A DNA stretch of 64,000 nucleotides from Desmodesmus armatus (lineage: Eukaryota; Chlorophyta; Chlorophyceae; Sphaeropleales; Scenedesmaceae): contig VIIQ02000212.1 in assembly GCA_007449985.2 (NCBI GenBank), forward strand, positions 62,001 through 126,000, read 5' to 3'. Both the position numbers and the translations under genes were made by a program. Under the pieces are notes generated by a model, which ran no database searches, was not told where the DNA came from, and worked only from the letters and a program-made list of their open reading frames with translations. Within the stretch, counting starts at the first letter, position 1, and every line of letters starts with the position of its first letter. Positions 11,901-21,299 of the stretch are shown here, piece after piece.

Positions 11901-13209
11901 GGAATGTGGAGTTGGCGCGGCAGTTGCACCTGAAAGCGCTCGACATCGACGGCGCCAGCTTGACAGCGATGCACAACCGGTGAGTGTGATGGTTGTAGGT
12001 TTGGTGGGGCTTGGTTCTGAGCTGTGCTTTCTGGAGCTGCGCCGCGGCAACCCAGGCGGGTGTGATCTACTTGTACGTGTGTGCTCAGACTTACGCAAGT
12101 GTGTTGTATATGTTGTCGCAGGGTGTCGTAAGCTGGCCTGGAGCTGCGCCCCAGCACGCAGTCGAGCGCTCTTGCATGCCTTTTGCTTCACTCACGCAAG
12201 TGTGTTGTATATGTTGTCGCAGGGTGTCGTGGGCTGGTCTGGAGCTGCGCTGCGGCAACCTTGATGTGTGCAGGCAGCTGTTGAGGGAAGGGCTGGACCA
12301 GCACCCGACTACCCGGCAGCACTGCTGCTGACTGCGCAGCTGGAGAGGCGCAGCGGCAACCTCAACCTTGCGGAGGCCTATGCACGGCGTGCACAGAAGG
12401 TGGGGAGGCAGGAATTTGGGTCGTATAAGTGTGTCGACAGAAGTGACGCGCGCGCTCATGCAATCTCAAGCTTGCCGGGATGGGTAAAGTGTGAAGTGAC
12501 TGTTGATCAGCAAATGCTTTCCCTTCTTTCTCAGCCCTGCTCGTTCACCCCACCGTCACACTTGTTCCCCCCTTGGTAAAGCCATCACCACATCCCTCTG
12601 AACCAAGCACACTGTCAAACATCCCCTTCACTACCCTCCGCGCAGTTTGAGTCGTTCAGTGTGGCGGCCATGCGTGAGCTGCAGCAGGTCTACGAGGCCT
12701 ACGGCGAATCCGCCCTGTCAGCAAACCTCCGCCGCCACATCGACCTCGAGCAGCGCCGCCGCGTCAAGAAAGGCGCCGGCAAGGCCCACGGCAGCACGGC
12801 ATGGTCCGAACTGTTCGACGAAGTGGGCAAGGGAGACCAGCGGCAGGTTGCGCAGGCAGCGGTAGCACGGAAGAAGGAGCTCGGCTGGATCCGGCGGCCG
12901 CGCCAGTTGCAGCAGGAGCAGTGGGTGGCATCCCAGCAGCAGCAGCAGCAGGATCCACTGCAGGGTCAGCATCCCAACCATACGGTGACAGCATCACAGC
13001 AGCAGCAAGGGCAGCAGGGGCAGAGGGTGCCGCGGCATAGCAAGCAGCAGCAAGGGCAGGCAGCAGCAGCAGCAGCGGCGGCGGCGGAGGTGGACAGCCT
13101 GCACCAGTTTGACTTCTCTGCGGCGGTGGAAGCGGTGCAGGCAGACACGCAGGCAGCACACCAGCAGAGCAAGGGCCGGCGGCGGCGGCAGACGCTACAG
13201 CAGGGGTAA
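4400..13209 (+). CDS. CRSH: Calcium-dependent RelA/SpoT homologue (CRSH) with FHA-like and HAT/TPR extension
   Basis: Proposed exons: 4400-5268, 5774-6050, 6249-6590, 6789-7079, 7482-9257, 9625-10922, 11660-11979, 12223-12399 and 12646-13209. All have GT-AG borders and matching phases. The product would make (p)ppGpp, probably in the plastid. Domains in order: a HD-like region ending [20 protein letters not shown], with the catalytic His-Asp replaced (GIVAEAVD), so hydrolase-dead; a RelA synthetase with [40 protein letters not shown] and [11 protein letters not shown]; and two canonical EF-hand loops, [12 protein letters not shown] (7872-7907) and [12 protein letters not shown] (8202-8237). 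Long Ser/Ala/Gln tracts follow, then an FHA-like segment (VCVNGHPL...LGDVLEFG) and about eight HAT/TPR repeats (for example [18 protein letters not shown]). One C appears to be missing near 9706-9710 and another near 12306-12308. With both restored the protein is about 1,971 residues, far longer than plant CRSH (roughly 600). The start (4400 or 4508) and the first exon's possible internal intron (4499-4627) are uncertain. Confidence 0.82.
5647..5825 (+). repeat. In-frame 117-bp duplication of acceptor and exon start in CRSH
   Basis: A 62-bp block (5647-5708) is repeated identically at 5764-5825. It contains an acceptor (CTGCCTGCAG) and the first codons of CRSH exon 2 ([17 protein letters not shown]). 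The offset of 117 bp is divisible by three and the frame is open between copies. Use of the upstream acceptor would add 39 residues rather than break the protein. The downstream copy continues into conserved sequence, so it is the default exon start. Confidence 0.9.
6491..6700 (+). repeat. Copy of synthetase exon sequence inside the next CRSH intron
   Basis: Exonic 6491-6542, encoding [12 protein letters not shown], recurs at 6649-6700 with three mismatches over 52 bp. The second copy lies in the intron 6591-6788, just after a run of about 14 G. It has no usable splice sites of its own, so it looks like a relic of a tandem duplication. Confidence 0.85.
7575..9150 (+). repeat. CAG/AGC/GCA trinucleotide tracts in CRSH exon 5
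   Basis: Dense trinucleotide runs, for example about 7579-7624, 7711-7731, 7951-7970, 8120-8160, 8468-8492 and 8936-8966, encode Ser, Gln or Ala homopolymers depending on phase. They fill the linkers around the EF-hands and the segment before the FHA-like region. Such tracts are probably unstable in length. Confidence 0.9.
11133..11285. repeat. Long imperfect inverted repeat in CRSH intron
   Basis: The left arm starts CTTCACTTGCTCAATGTGAT at 11133. The right arm ends with its complement, ATCACATTGAGCAAGTGAAG, at 11285. The arms of about 70 bp meet around CCAAGCTCTGA near 11206-11214, with a few mismatches. The whole could fold as one hairpin and resembles a fold-back or MITE-like insertion. 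It lies in the intron 10923-11659. No clear target duplication was found. Confidence 0.8.
11458..11650. repeat. CCCA/CACT simple repeat at intron end
   Basis: Runs of ACCC followed by CACT units occupy the last 200 bases of intron 10923-11659 and form an extreme pyrimidine-rich stretch before the acceptor at 11657-11659. Confidence 0.9.
12093..12250 (+). repeat. 101-bp duplication of acceptor and HAT exon start in CRSH
   Basis: The block starting ACGCAAGTGTGTTGTATATG occurs at 12093-12149 and again at 12194-12250 with three mismatches. It carries the acceptor (TTGTCGCAG) and the first codons of the HAT exon. A third, shorter exon-like piece (CTGGAGCTGCGCCGCGGCAA) lies at about 12031. Only the last copy continues into conserved HAT sequence ([15 protein letters not shown]). 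The earlier acceptors would shift the frame because 101 is not a multiple of three. Confidence 0.85.
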
Positions 13210-13424
13210 GGGTGGCTGGTTGGGGCTCGTTGTGGCAGTTGTTTTTGTGGGTGTGTTGCATCACGCAACAGACTGTTTGTTGCGTGATGCAAGGCAGCGT
13301 GTTGGCGCTGCAGCGGTTAGGGCTGAAGGGTGCAGGCTGCCGTGGCAGCGGTGCAGGCAGACGCGCATGCAGCACACCAACAGACAAAAGGCTGGCGGAG
13401 GCGGCAGACGCTGCAGCAGGGGTA
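13130..13424 (+). repeat. Partial duplication of the CRSH 3' coding end
   Basis: The last codons of CRSH (about 13130-13212, ending AGACGCTACAGCAGGGGTAA) recur downstream at about 13340-13424 (AGACGCTGCAGCAGGGGTAG) with scattered differences. The second copy lies after the stop codon and is presumably 3' UTR. Confidence 0.75.
13256..13292. other. Perfect 15-bp stem-loop just after the CRSH stop
   Basis: Arms TTGCATCACGCAACA (13256-13270) and its exact complement (13278-13292) enclose a 7-nt loop, 46 bases past the stop codon. It could fold in the 3' UTR. Function unknown. Confidence 0.75.
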
Positions 13425-15092
13425 GGGTGGAGCTACATTAGCTGCAGCAGCGGTTTTGGTAGGCAGCTTGAAGAGCTTGGTTGGTGGCGGCGGTGGTAGG
13501 TGATGATGGTGGTGGTGGTTGTTTGTGGTGGTTGAGGGTTTGTCGTGTGTGGCAGCTGAGATCAGTGTGTGAGGTGAGGCAGCGTGTCGGCCCTGTAAAT
13601 ATCAGCTGGGGCTTGAGTGCAGCTGCAGCAGTGGTGACAGCAGCAGCCTGCCATGTAATGTTCAGGTTCAGTACAGTGCTGTTGCATGACTGTGTACGAC
13701 TCGTGCACAGTAGCCGTGAAGCTGTCGTTATTGAACCAAGCTGGGTACCCATTTTTGTGGGATCAAGGGTGCAAGCCGTTTTGTTCAAGTGAGGCGTGCA
13801 GGTGTTGAGTGATAGGTGTAGCCCCACATGCAGCCGGAAGTGTGGAGCAGGCTAGACTATCATAGTATGGCCATCGGCCAGTCAGATGTTCTGTTTTTGG
13901 GTGCGCACATGTTTGCGTTGTGGCTTGCTAACCCTCTGAAGTGCATGATGAAGTTTAGTTTTGAGGGCGCTGACGCCAACATGGAGCAGTAGGCCCATGT
14001 TGGTGAAAGAACAGTTGTTGTTGCGGCAGCTTTTGGAAGAATGTAAGAAAGTGCAACACACAGTTGGTTTGAGCACACTTATCTCTGTGTCTGAGACAAG
14101 TGCAACTGAAGCAGGCAGCAGATATACTATCGGAGAGGGGTTTGTGGTGCAGGCATACATCTCGCAGTGCGCTATGGTAGTTAAGGATGAGAATTGTGCA
14201 TCAAGTGCACAGTGCAGCTGCAATTCCAAGTGCACAGTGCAGCTGCAATTCCAAGTGCACAGTGCAGCTGCAATTCCAGCAGGGTCAAGATCAGCTGCAG
14301 CTGATCTTGACCCTGCTGGAATTGAATAGAAGGTGCCTGCTGCCTTCCTGGTTGGCCAGTGTGCTGCGCAGTCAGTAGGCCTATCAGTGTGCAGAGCTGT
14401 TGCCGTGTGCGCATCGCTGTTGCGGGCTACAAGTAATGGTCTGACAGGCTGTCCCTGCTGGGTGACTCAAGACCCTGATTGACTGCGCTACTGGGTGTCA
14501 TGTGGAGGGCTTAGTTACTGATAAAATGCAATTGGGTTCTGTGACATGCTGTCTGTACAGCAGATGAGTTGGAACAACTGCAACCAGGCATGGCACTGCA
14601 CCAGTCACTTGTGCAGAGGGACAGCGAATACTGCTCAACTTGCCTGCCACCGAACCGCATCCTGCCAGCTGCTAGAACATACCTAGCTACTCCAGGCTAG
14701 ACAGCACCAAACAGCCCAAAGCAAGGATGATGGGATTGCGCAGGTGCCATGTCTGACCCTTGGTCTGACAGAAAGAACTTCTGGCCGCAGGCTTAGAGCG
14801 GCAGCAAACACTGTTGCAGGAAGCAACCCTATAAGTGAAGTTGTGTGAGCCAGCTTCGCAGACAGGTTCGCTGGTTCTGCGGCGGTTAGTAATCGGTTTG
14901 CAAAATGTCCATGCATGTCACCCTCATCAGCCTCGCCTGTCAAAGCTCTGGACTCAGACTCTCTGATTGGTGTCGCAAACACCCGCAATCAAACACGATC
15001 ACCAGCACTCCCACCCTGGTGCAACACTTCCTGGCAAGCTCAGAGTCCTTCTCCAAACAGTCACAAGGTCGACTCTCACCAAATTCAGCACT
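13293..15092. other. CRSH 3' UTR and intergenic region
   Basis: No further coding exon is supported. TGTAA, the usual green-algal polyadenylation word, occurs at 13594 and 13654 and could end the CRSH transcript. The region also holds the 25-bp repeats and palindrome listed separately. The last ~200 bases are presumably promoter and 5' UTR of the secreted-protein gene. Confidence 0.4.
14203..14323. repeat. Three 25-bp direct repeats running into a 52-bp perfect palindrome
   Basis: The 25-bp unit starting AAGTGCACAGTGCAGCTGCA occurs at 14203, 14228 and 14253 without visible mismatch. Overlapping the last unit, 14272-14297 and 14298-14323 are exact reverse complements with no spacer (centre CAGCTG/CAGCTG). 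Confidence 0.9.
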
Positions 15093-17419
15093 ATGGCTAG
15101 CCAGTCATGCAGCAGGGGCTCTTGCAGCCTTGCATTCTCTCTTGCACTTGTACTGACTTGGGTGCTGCACAGTGAAGCACTGCTGCTGCCCATCGTGCCG
15201 TTGCCTATCAGTTTCAATTTTGGAGGCTCTTCGCCCATGTCTATGGATGTTGCTTGCTCCTGGGGCACCTACGTTGAAGTCGATGGACAGAAGCAAGTCA
15301 GACAAGGTTGTGGCACCCCACGCTACAGTTGGAAGATCGTCCAGGAGTCTGGTGATGGAGCGGGATCCGATATACCTCTTGGACCACAGGCACAACAGCA
15401 GAAACTCACCCTGACTCTAGCTCCCACCCGCGGTCAAGGTGCGTTCAGGATGCCAAGAGGTACCCAGGCAACAACATCGATGACTTTATTCGTTCAGATT
15501 TGATGGTTCTGAAGGTGCTTTCAGCGCATACGGCAGAGTTCCAGACGCTGCTGCTGTTACCCGCCCCAGGCTCCAGCCTGTCTGCCAGCTGTATGATTGC
15601 ATGGTGGGGCTGCTGCTGCAGAACAGGCCTCTTTACAGTCGTCCACAAAGCGTTGAACAGGGACAGATGAAGCTGCAAATCAGTGTCGTGCACCGCGTTG
15701 CACTACAAACTCCAGGCCGTTCGTGCTTCCAGCCTGTCAGACCCCCACCCCACCTGTCTGACAGCATCCTCTACATACACACGCAGGACCCCCATGCGCC
15801 GCTGCTTCATGTAGTCTGCTGCTATGTGCCACCCATCTCTCTGAGACTCCTGCGTGTGCTGGCCTGCCATCTGTCCTGCAGGTGTGCTGAGCAAGTCAGG
15901 CACGTACCTTGTGCAGGTCAACATCCAGTACGAAAAGTGCGCCAAGGAGCAGGGACAGACCCGCGTCATCGTGGGAGCATGCCCCACCAGCGAGCAAGGC
16001 AGCAGCACACAGAGCTACCAGCTGCAGTCCTGCAAGGACGTCTCAGAACCTGGTCAGCGCAAGCTCACACTCAACAGCGGCACCAATGGCGTCAGCTGGC
16101 AGCTGGTCCCCAGCAGCAGCACTGGCAGTGTCAGCACAGAGTCAGGGGGTCAGCCCCTGTCCTGCAGCGGCAGCGGATGTGTGCTGTCCGTGGGGTCAGG
16201 TGCAGGAAAGGTGCAGCCCGGGCGCAGCTACTCGATCCGCTACAGCACAGGAGAGGCAGCAGCGCCGCAGCAGCAGGGTTCAGGCGTAGGTTTTAGCCTT
16301 GGGCTAGGAGGTTTTGGCTTCGGGTTTGGAGCTGGCAGCAGCAATGCAGGGAGCGGCAGCAGTGGCTGGAGGGAGCTCAAGGGGCCTGTGGTGAGTTGGG
16401 GAAGTCACCTGTGTGGATATCTATCAGTGTTGCAAGTCAGTTACTTAGCAGCATGGCATGTTGGACCAAACAGGCCTGATAAGCGAAGCCAGCCACACAC
16501 AGCTGCACGCTGTAATGATTGTGCTTGCTTTTGACAGTAGTGGGGTGTCAGTCTGGTGTCAATGGGCTTTGAATATTCTGTTTGACTGCTCGTGCTGACC
16601 ATCACCACCACTCTCACCCAATCCTGCACTCACACCTTCTCACTCTCACTCTCACTCCTGCACCAGGTTGACAAGTGTCCTCCAAGAGTGACACGCAGTG
16701 CAGCAGGGCTGATGGGTTCCTGCGGCAGCAGCAGGTGGCTGGAGATGCACGCAGCTGCTGTCGACCTTGAGGAGGGAACAGCAGGCTCAGGCAACCTCAA
16801 GTACTACTGGTGAGCAGCAGCAGCAGTGAGGCAGTCGAGCTCAGCATGTTTGTGCTTGCAGCAGTATAGCAGTGCGCGCACGTACATACTTGCACTGCTT
16901 TCAGATGCATACTCTCGCATGCGCAAAAATATGTCAGCAGTCGCAGCAACGGTGGTTGAAGACAGATGTCTGAGTTTGGGTCTGCGCAGGAGGTTCATGC
17001 ATGCAGTGCTGCCACCGCATGCATCCCATCACGCTGCAAGACCTCTCCACATTTAGCTGCATTGCACCGCGCGCACTACTGCCCTTTCCTTCCTCCTGAC
17101 CCCTCCTGCTCTACCTGCTGCTGTATCATGCTGCGCCCTCTGCTGCACCATGCCCCGCTGTGCTGCGCTGTGCTGCACCCTGCACCGTGCTGTGCCGTGC
17201 CGTGCCGCCACCCCCAGGTACATCAAGTCAGCGCGCACCCAGGACGTTGTGCAGGAGGCCTCAGGCCCCAGCGTCAAGCTGGAGATCGGCCAAGGCAGCA
17301 ACCAGCTGCCTGGGGGCCGCCGCTATACTGTTGACCTTTTGGTCACCTCTCAGGCCGGCGGCAAGGTCAGCAGCAGTCGGGAGACACTGACCAGCGTGGT
17401 GGACGTGCCAGCGTGCTGA
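15093..17419 (+). CDS. Secreted protein of unknown family, about 399 aa
   Basis: Four exons, 15093-15438, 15882-16390, 16667-16809 and 17218-17419, join with consistent phases (1, 0, 2) and sum to 1,200 nt. The ATG at 15093 opens a typical signal peptide with core LAFSLALVLTWVL, so the product enters the secretory pathway. The mature part has alternating polar and hydrophobic segments suggestive of beta-sandwich modules: WGTYVEVDGQKQVRQGCG, SKSGTYLVQVNIQYEKC and YTVDLLVTSQAGGKV. It also has scattered Cys pairs and a Gly/Phe/Ser-rich linker (GFSLGLGGFGFGFGAG). An extracellular matrix or wall role is possible but is inference. The second exon is preceded by a 443-nt intron that could hide another small exon. 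The phases already close without it. Confidence 0.72.
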
Positions 17420-20400
17420 TTGTGTCGGGTTCAACCTGAGCTGTTATTATTTATTTAGTCACACTGAACAACCCACAGGAAGGTGTGCATGTTGAGACAG
17501 CCTGTTGCTGTGTGCTGGTGGCGCACCCCTGTGCGTTGTGCCAGGGGGGTGTGCCGGCCCCACCCAGCACATGCACACACCCCATGCCTGACTGGTCAGT
17601 GGGTGTCTTGTTTGACTGTTGACGTACAGCCGTGCAACAAGCATGTGGGTGACGGGTATGCGTTACGCTGTGTGTTCGGCTTGCTCGGGCGTGTGGCACG
17701 GTGTGGCAGCCGCGGCGGTAGTGCAGGGTGTGCGTTGTTGATGCTGTTTGCTTTAGTGCCTGTGGGATGCTTGGTGGCTTGTGTCATGTGTGATGTCGGT
17801 CACAGAGTGGTCAGGTTACAGCTGCGTGTGACAGAAATGCGTGACACTCAGTGCCGGCTTGTTCGGGCTTGTGGTGAAGAGTCACAGCTACAGTTGTAGG
17901 TATGTGCGGGGTTGTCTTGTTGATGCTGTTTGCTGCATTCACTGCAGCGCATGCGGGACGCTTTTTGGTGGCTTGTCTACTTGTGCTGCCTGCTAGCTGG
18001 GTCGTGTCGGTGGCGTACACGTGCTGCCATCCGTGCTGGAAGTTCCAGCGTCCTCACGGCAGGATGCTGTGAAACTCGTCGGTACTTCAGTGGGCGTTCT
18101 GATGATGTGTGTAGTGCGACTGCGGGACTATCCGCAGCACTCAGCAAAGATAAGAAAAGTTTGAGTCTACTGCTGCTGGTCTGCTGGGTCGCCCAGCTGG
18201 CTGTTTACTAGCTCCCGGTATGTGAGCTGTGCTGGCCATCTGTGCTTGATGGCTTTGTCCTGCAGTGTTGTCCCATGCTGTGCTGTGCTGTGCTAGTGGT
18301 GTGCTGTGCTATGCACGGCTGGCCAGCATTTGCGCTTGTCAGGTGTGGTCTGGGGTACTGTGGTTGGTAGCAGGTATGTTGCTGACAAGCAACGAATTGC
18401 ACGGGCTGCAATATGCCTGTTGCCCGCCCACACGCAGCAAGTGCTTTATTGCTCAGACCATGCTGACGCAGGAATGTGTGATTCAAGTTTGCTCTTGGCG
18501 ATTTTGCACCCCCAATGGCTTACTGTCTTGGCGGCTGAGCCCTACCAGCTTGCCCATTCCCTGGCAGTGTGGTTGGGCCAAAGCGTATCTTTCCAGCGCC
18601 TCCGAATGGTGGACCCTCATGTCAGCTGCTGCATGCCAGAGGTGCAGTCCTGCGCACCGCAGTGTGCCTGTCTATTTGTGGGGTGTGTCATGTTTGTCCC
18701 TGTGTTATTATGCTGCAAAGAGTGATAGAGAGGTGCTTTGGACTGTGAGGGGTGTGTATGCATGCGTGTGCGTGTGTTTCCGGTGATGCCGAGGGGTTCT
18801 GATACTGGCAAACCCCAGGCTTGCTGTAGTCAGTCAGCTTTGGTTTTGAAGCATGTCTATTGCTGTGCTGCTGGCGTGCTAGTGCTGCCATGGGCTGAGC
18901 ATCACACACCATGCTTTATCACATGCAGCACATCACAGGTGTCCACAGGCTGGATCATTCAGTCATGCTGTGTTGTGCTGTGGTTTTGCCTGCGTGTGTG
19001 GCAGGGGTGCAGTCAACCCCAGTGATTGGCGCCTCAGCCTGCACATGCAGCCGGCCATGTTGCAGTTGATCAGTTATTTGTTCAGTGTGCTCGTGCGTCC
19101 ACATTGCTGAGCAGGAATGAAGGTCAGTAGTGCATTGCCTCAGCACAGCTGCTGCGCACAGTGATGCCCTCAGCATTGTTGTAAGAGTGACCTGCCTGCC
19201 GAGTCACTCTTCTATTCAGGCATATCAAGTCAGGTACCCAGGACAGCACGTGTTTGCTTTGCATTTTCCAGGTTGGCATTGCATGTTGTGTTGCTGCAGT
19301 TGCTTGGATGCTCACCCTTTTGCCCGTGTGACTGGGTGCGTTCTTGCTGCTAAGACTCTCAGGTTGTGCATAGGGTTTGAAAGCGTTGAGTAGGGTTTTG
19401 CCGTGTGTTGTTGTCACACTGTCACACTTGGACACACCCATTCACCCGTGTGACCAAGTGCATGCCTACATCTAGTACTGTGAGATCAGGATATAGGGAT
19501 CTCAACACCAGAAGTAGGGCCTCTGCTGTGCCATGCTGTGTTGTCACACTGTTACACGCATACTGGTGCACTGTGGTGGCTGATGTTTAGTTGAAAGGGG
19601 CGCGCTCCCACCCAGCCTTGTTGTGCCGCACCAGCAGGTCCCGTGCGATGCTGGCTTTCGAGTCTGCAGTACAGCAAGCTCGCACAATCGCAGGCAACTA
19701 GCCAAGCGCCCAAGGCTGCATCTTCTGCACTGGGCGCCCCTGTTGGTGCGCTGCATGACATCCTCGGCATGTGTGTGCAGTGCATACCTTCTGTCCCTAT
19801 GCAGCAACTGGGCGGCACCTATTCCCACAGACAGCCAGCTTGTTGCCACTAGCAACCCCAGCGGACCCAGTGGGTCGAGGGCCCCAGCACACACAGTACA
19901 GCCAGCAACAGCAACACTTGTGCCTGCTGGTGTCTATAGAGTGTGCTCCCCATGGTTGCAAGCTATATCTGGTGCTCACGTGCTGCTGATTTTCCTCTCG
20001 CCCATCCTGGACACTAGTGTCCTGTCTAGTTGCGCTCCTTGCTAGGGATAGCGTGTCCATCGTTGTGGTACATTATCCGATTCGTATGTGCGCTGTGCAT
20101 ACTTTCTGTCTCAGTGTGCATGCCGTGGAAGCAGGGCCGCCCTGGTGTGACCTGTGAGTGGCTGTGAGGTGGGGTGATGTACTGCATGCGGGACCGATGT
20201 CACATGCCACGGTGGCCTTTTTGAGTGATCAAGGTGTGCTGAGGAGGACCGACCATTCCCTTGAGAGTGACTCAAGGAGGGGCCGATACTGCAGAGTTTT
20301 AGCAGAGGGTACTGATGTGGAGCAAGCAATGCTGAGCAGGGTGTGTGGGGATGTGCTGAGGTGCGTGTGTAGACACAGGGAGTGCAACCAGCCAATGCAA

Positions 20401-21290
20401 CCATCCAAGGATGTGACATGTGTGTGGTGTGGTGCATGGTCGTCCCTGCTGCGCATCCGCGTGAAGAGTCCTGCATGCAACGCAGTGCTTGCGCTGCTGT
20501 GCCTTGTGGCCTAGGCTTTGACAGCTTCAACCCTCTGCTTCCACAGTACACTCGGCGTACTACTGGACAAGTATGTACATGTGTGTCCGGTTGTCAGGTG
20601 TGCTGACCTGGTGGTGGGAGTGATGTGGTGCTTTTCCTCATCTCGTATCTATCCTGCATCATGCTTCGAAAGAAGGCTCTGGGTGCGACTAGGTGTGCTG
20701 AGTAATCGCGCGCCTTCCTTTCAGTGCCCAGCTTGCGTCACATGTGTGGGAGTGCTGTTTCTGCCTGTGCTGGGTATTGACAGGCGCGCCAACAGTGTGG
20801 GGTTTAGCCCCACTGGGACCAGGACTGCTTGACATTGCATGGCAAGCAGTTTATCACAGCAGAGGTCAAGCCAAGTTATTCACAGCTGATGTGGCATGCG
20901 CCCCCTGCCGTTGACTGACCTCTCCTTCCTTGTGGTTTGTATTCGAGATGTGTGTATGTCTGGATCCAGTAGTTGTAACACTGTGATTGGGACAGTTCAC
21001 AAGGAGCCCAGCAAGAGAGTGGTGCTGCTTGCATGGCCTGGTAGCGGCTGCAGCACAGCATGTGCACGGGAAAAGCAGACATACTGGCTGGATACATCTC
21101 TTGCTTTGGCCGAGCTGCGCCAGCTTCCAGTGAGAGGCAACCAGAGTATTGCACACAGTACAGACCACAGAGTGTCATCACCAGTTCAAGCCAAATGGCA
21201 ACACTGGCAGCCAACAGCTGTGACCCAGGCTGCTTTCGGACAGGGTATATCATAGGCATGACTATGGTCGCTGACAGCACTGGCAGTGGG
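17420..21290. other. 3.9-kb region without a recognisable gene
   Basis: Open frames exist on both strands (for example 20158-20514 +), but their translations are Cys/Val-rich, lack domains and do not chain through good splice sites. TGTGC-type short repeats are common (about 17150-17210 and 18270-18310). I regard it as intergenic or long UTR. Confidence 0.45.
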
Positions 21291-21299
21291 CCATGGCAC
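21291..21299. repeat. Left target-site duplication (CCATGGCAC)
   Basis: This 9-bp word directly abuts the left inverted repeat and is repeated exactly at 23338-23346 outside the right one. Confidence 0.85.

Noticed and set aside
20158..20514. 119-codon frame in the gene-poor region
   Set aside because: No ATG at its start, no domain, no supporting splice partners; treated as chance.
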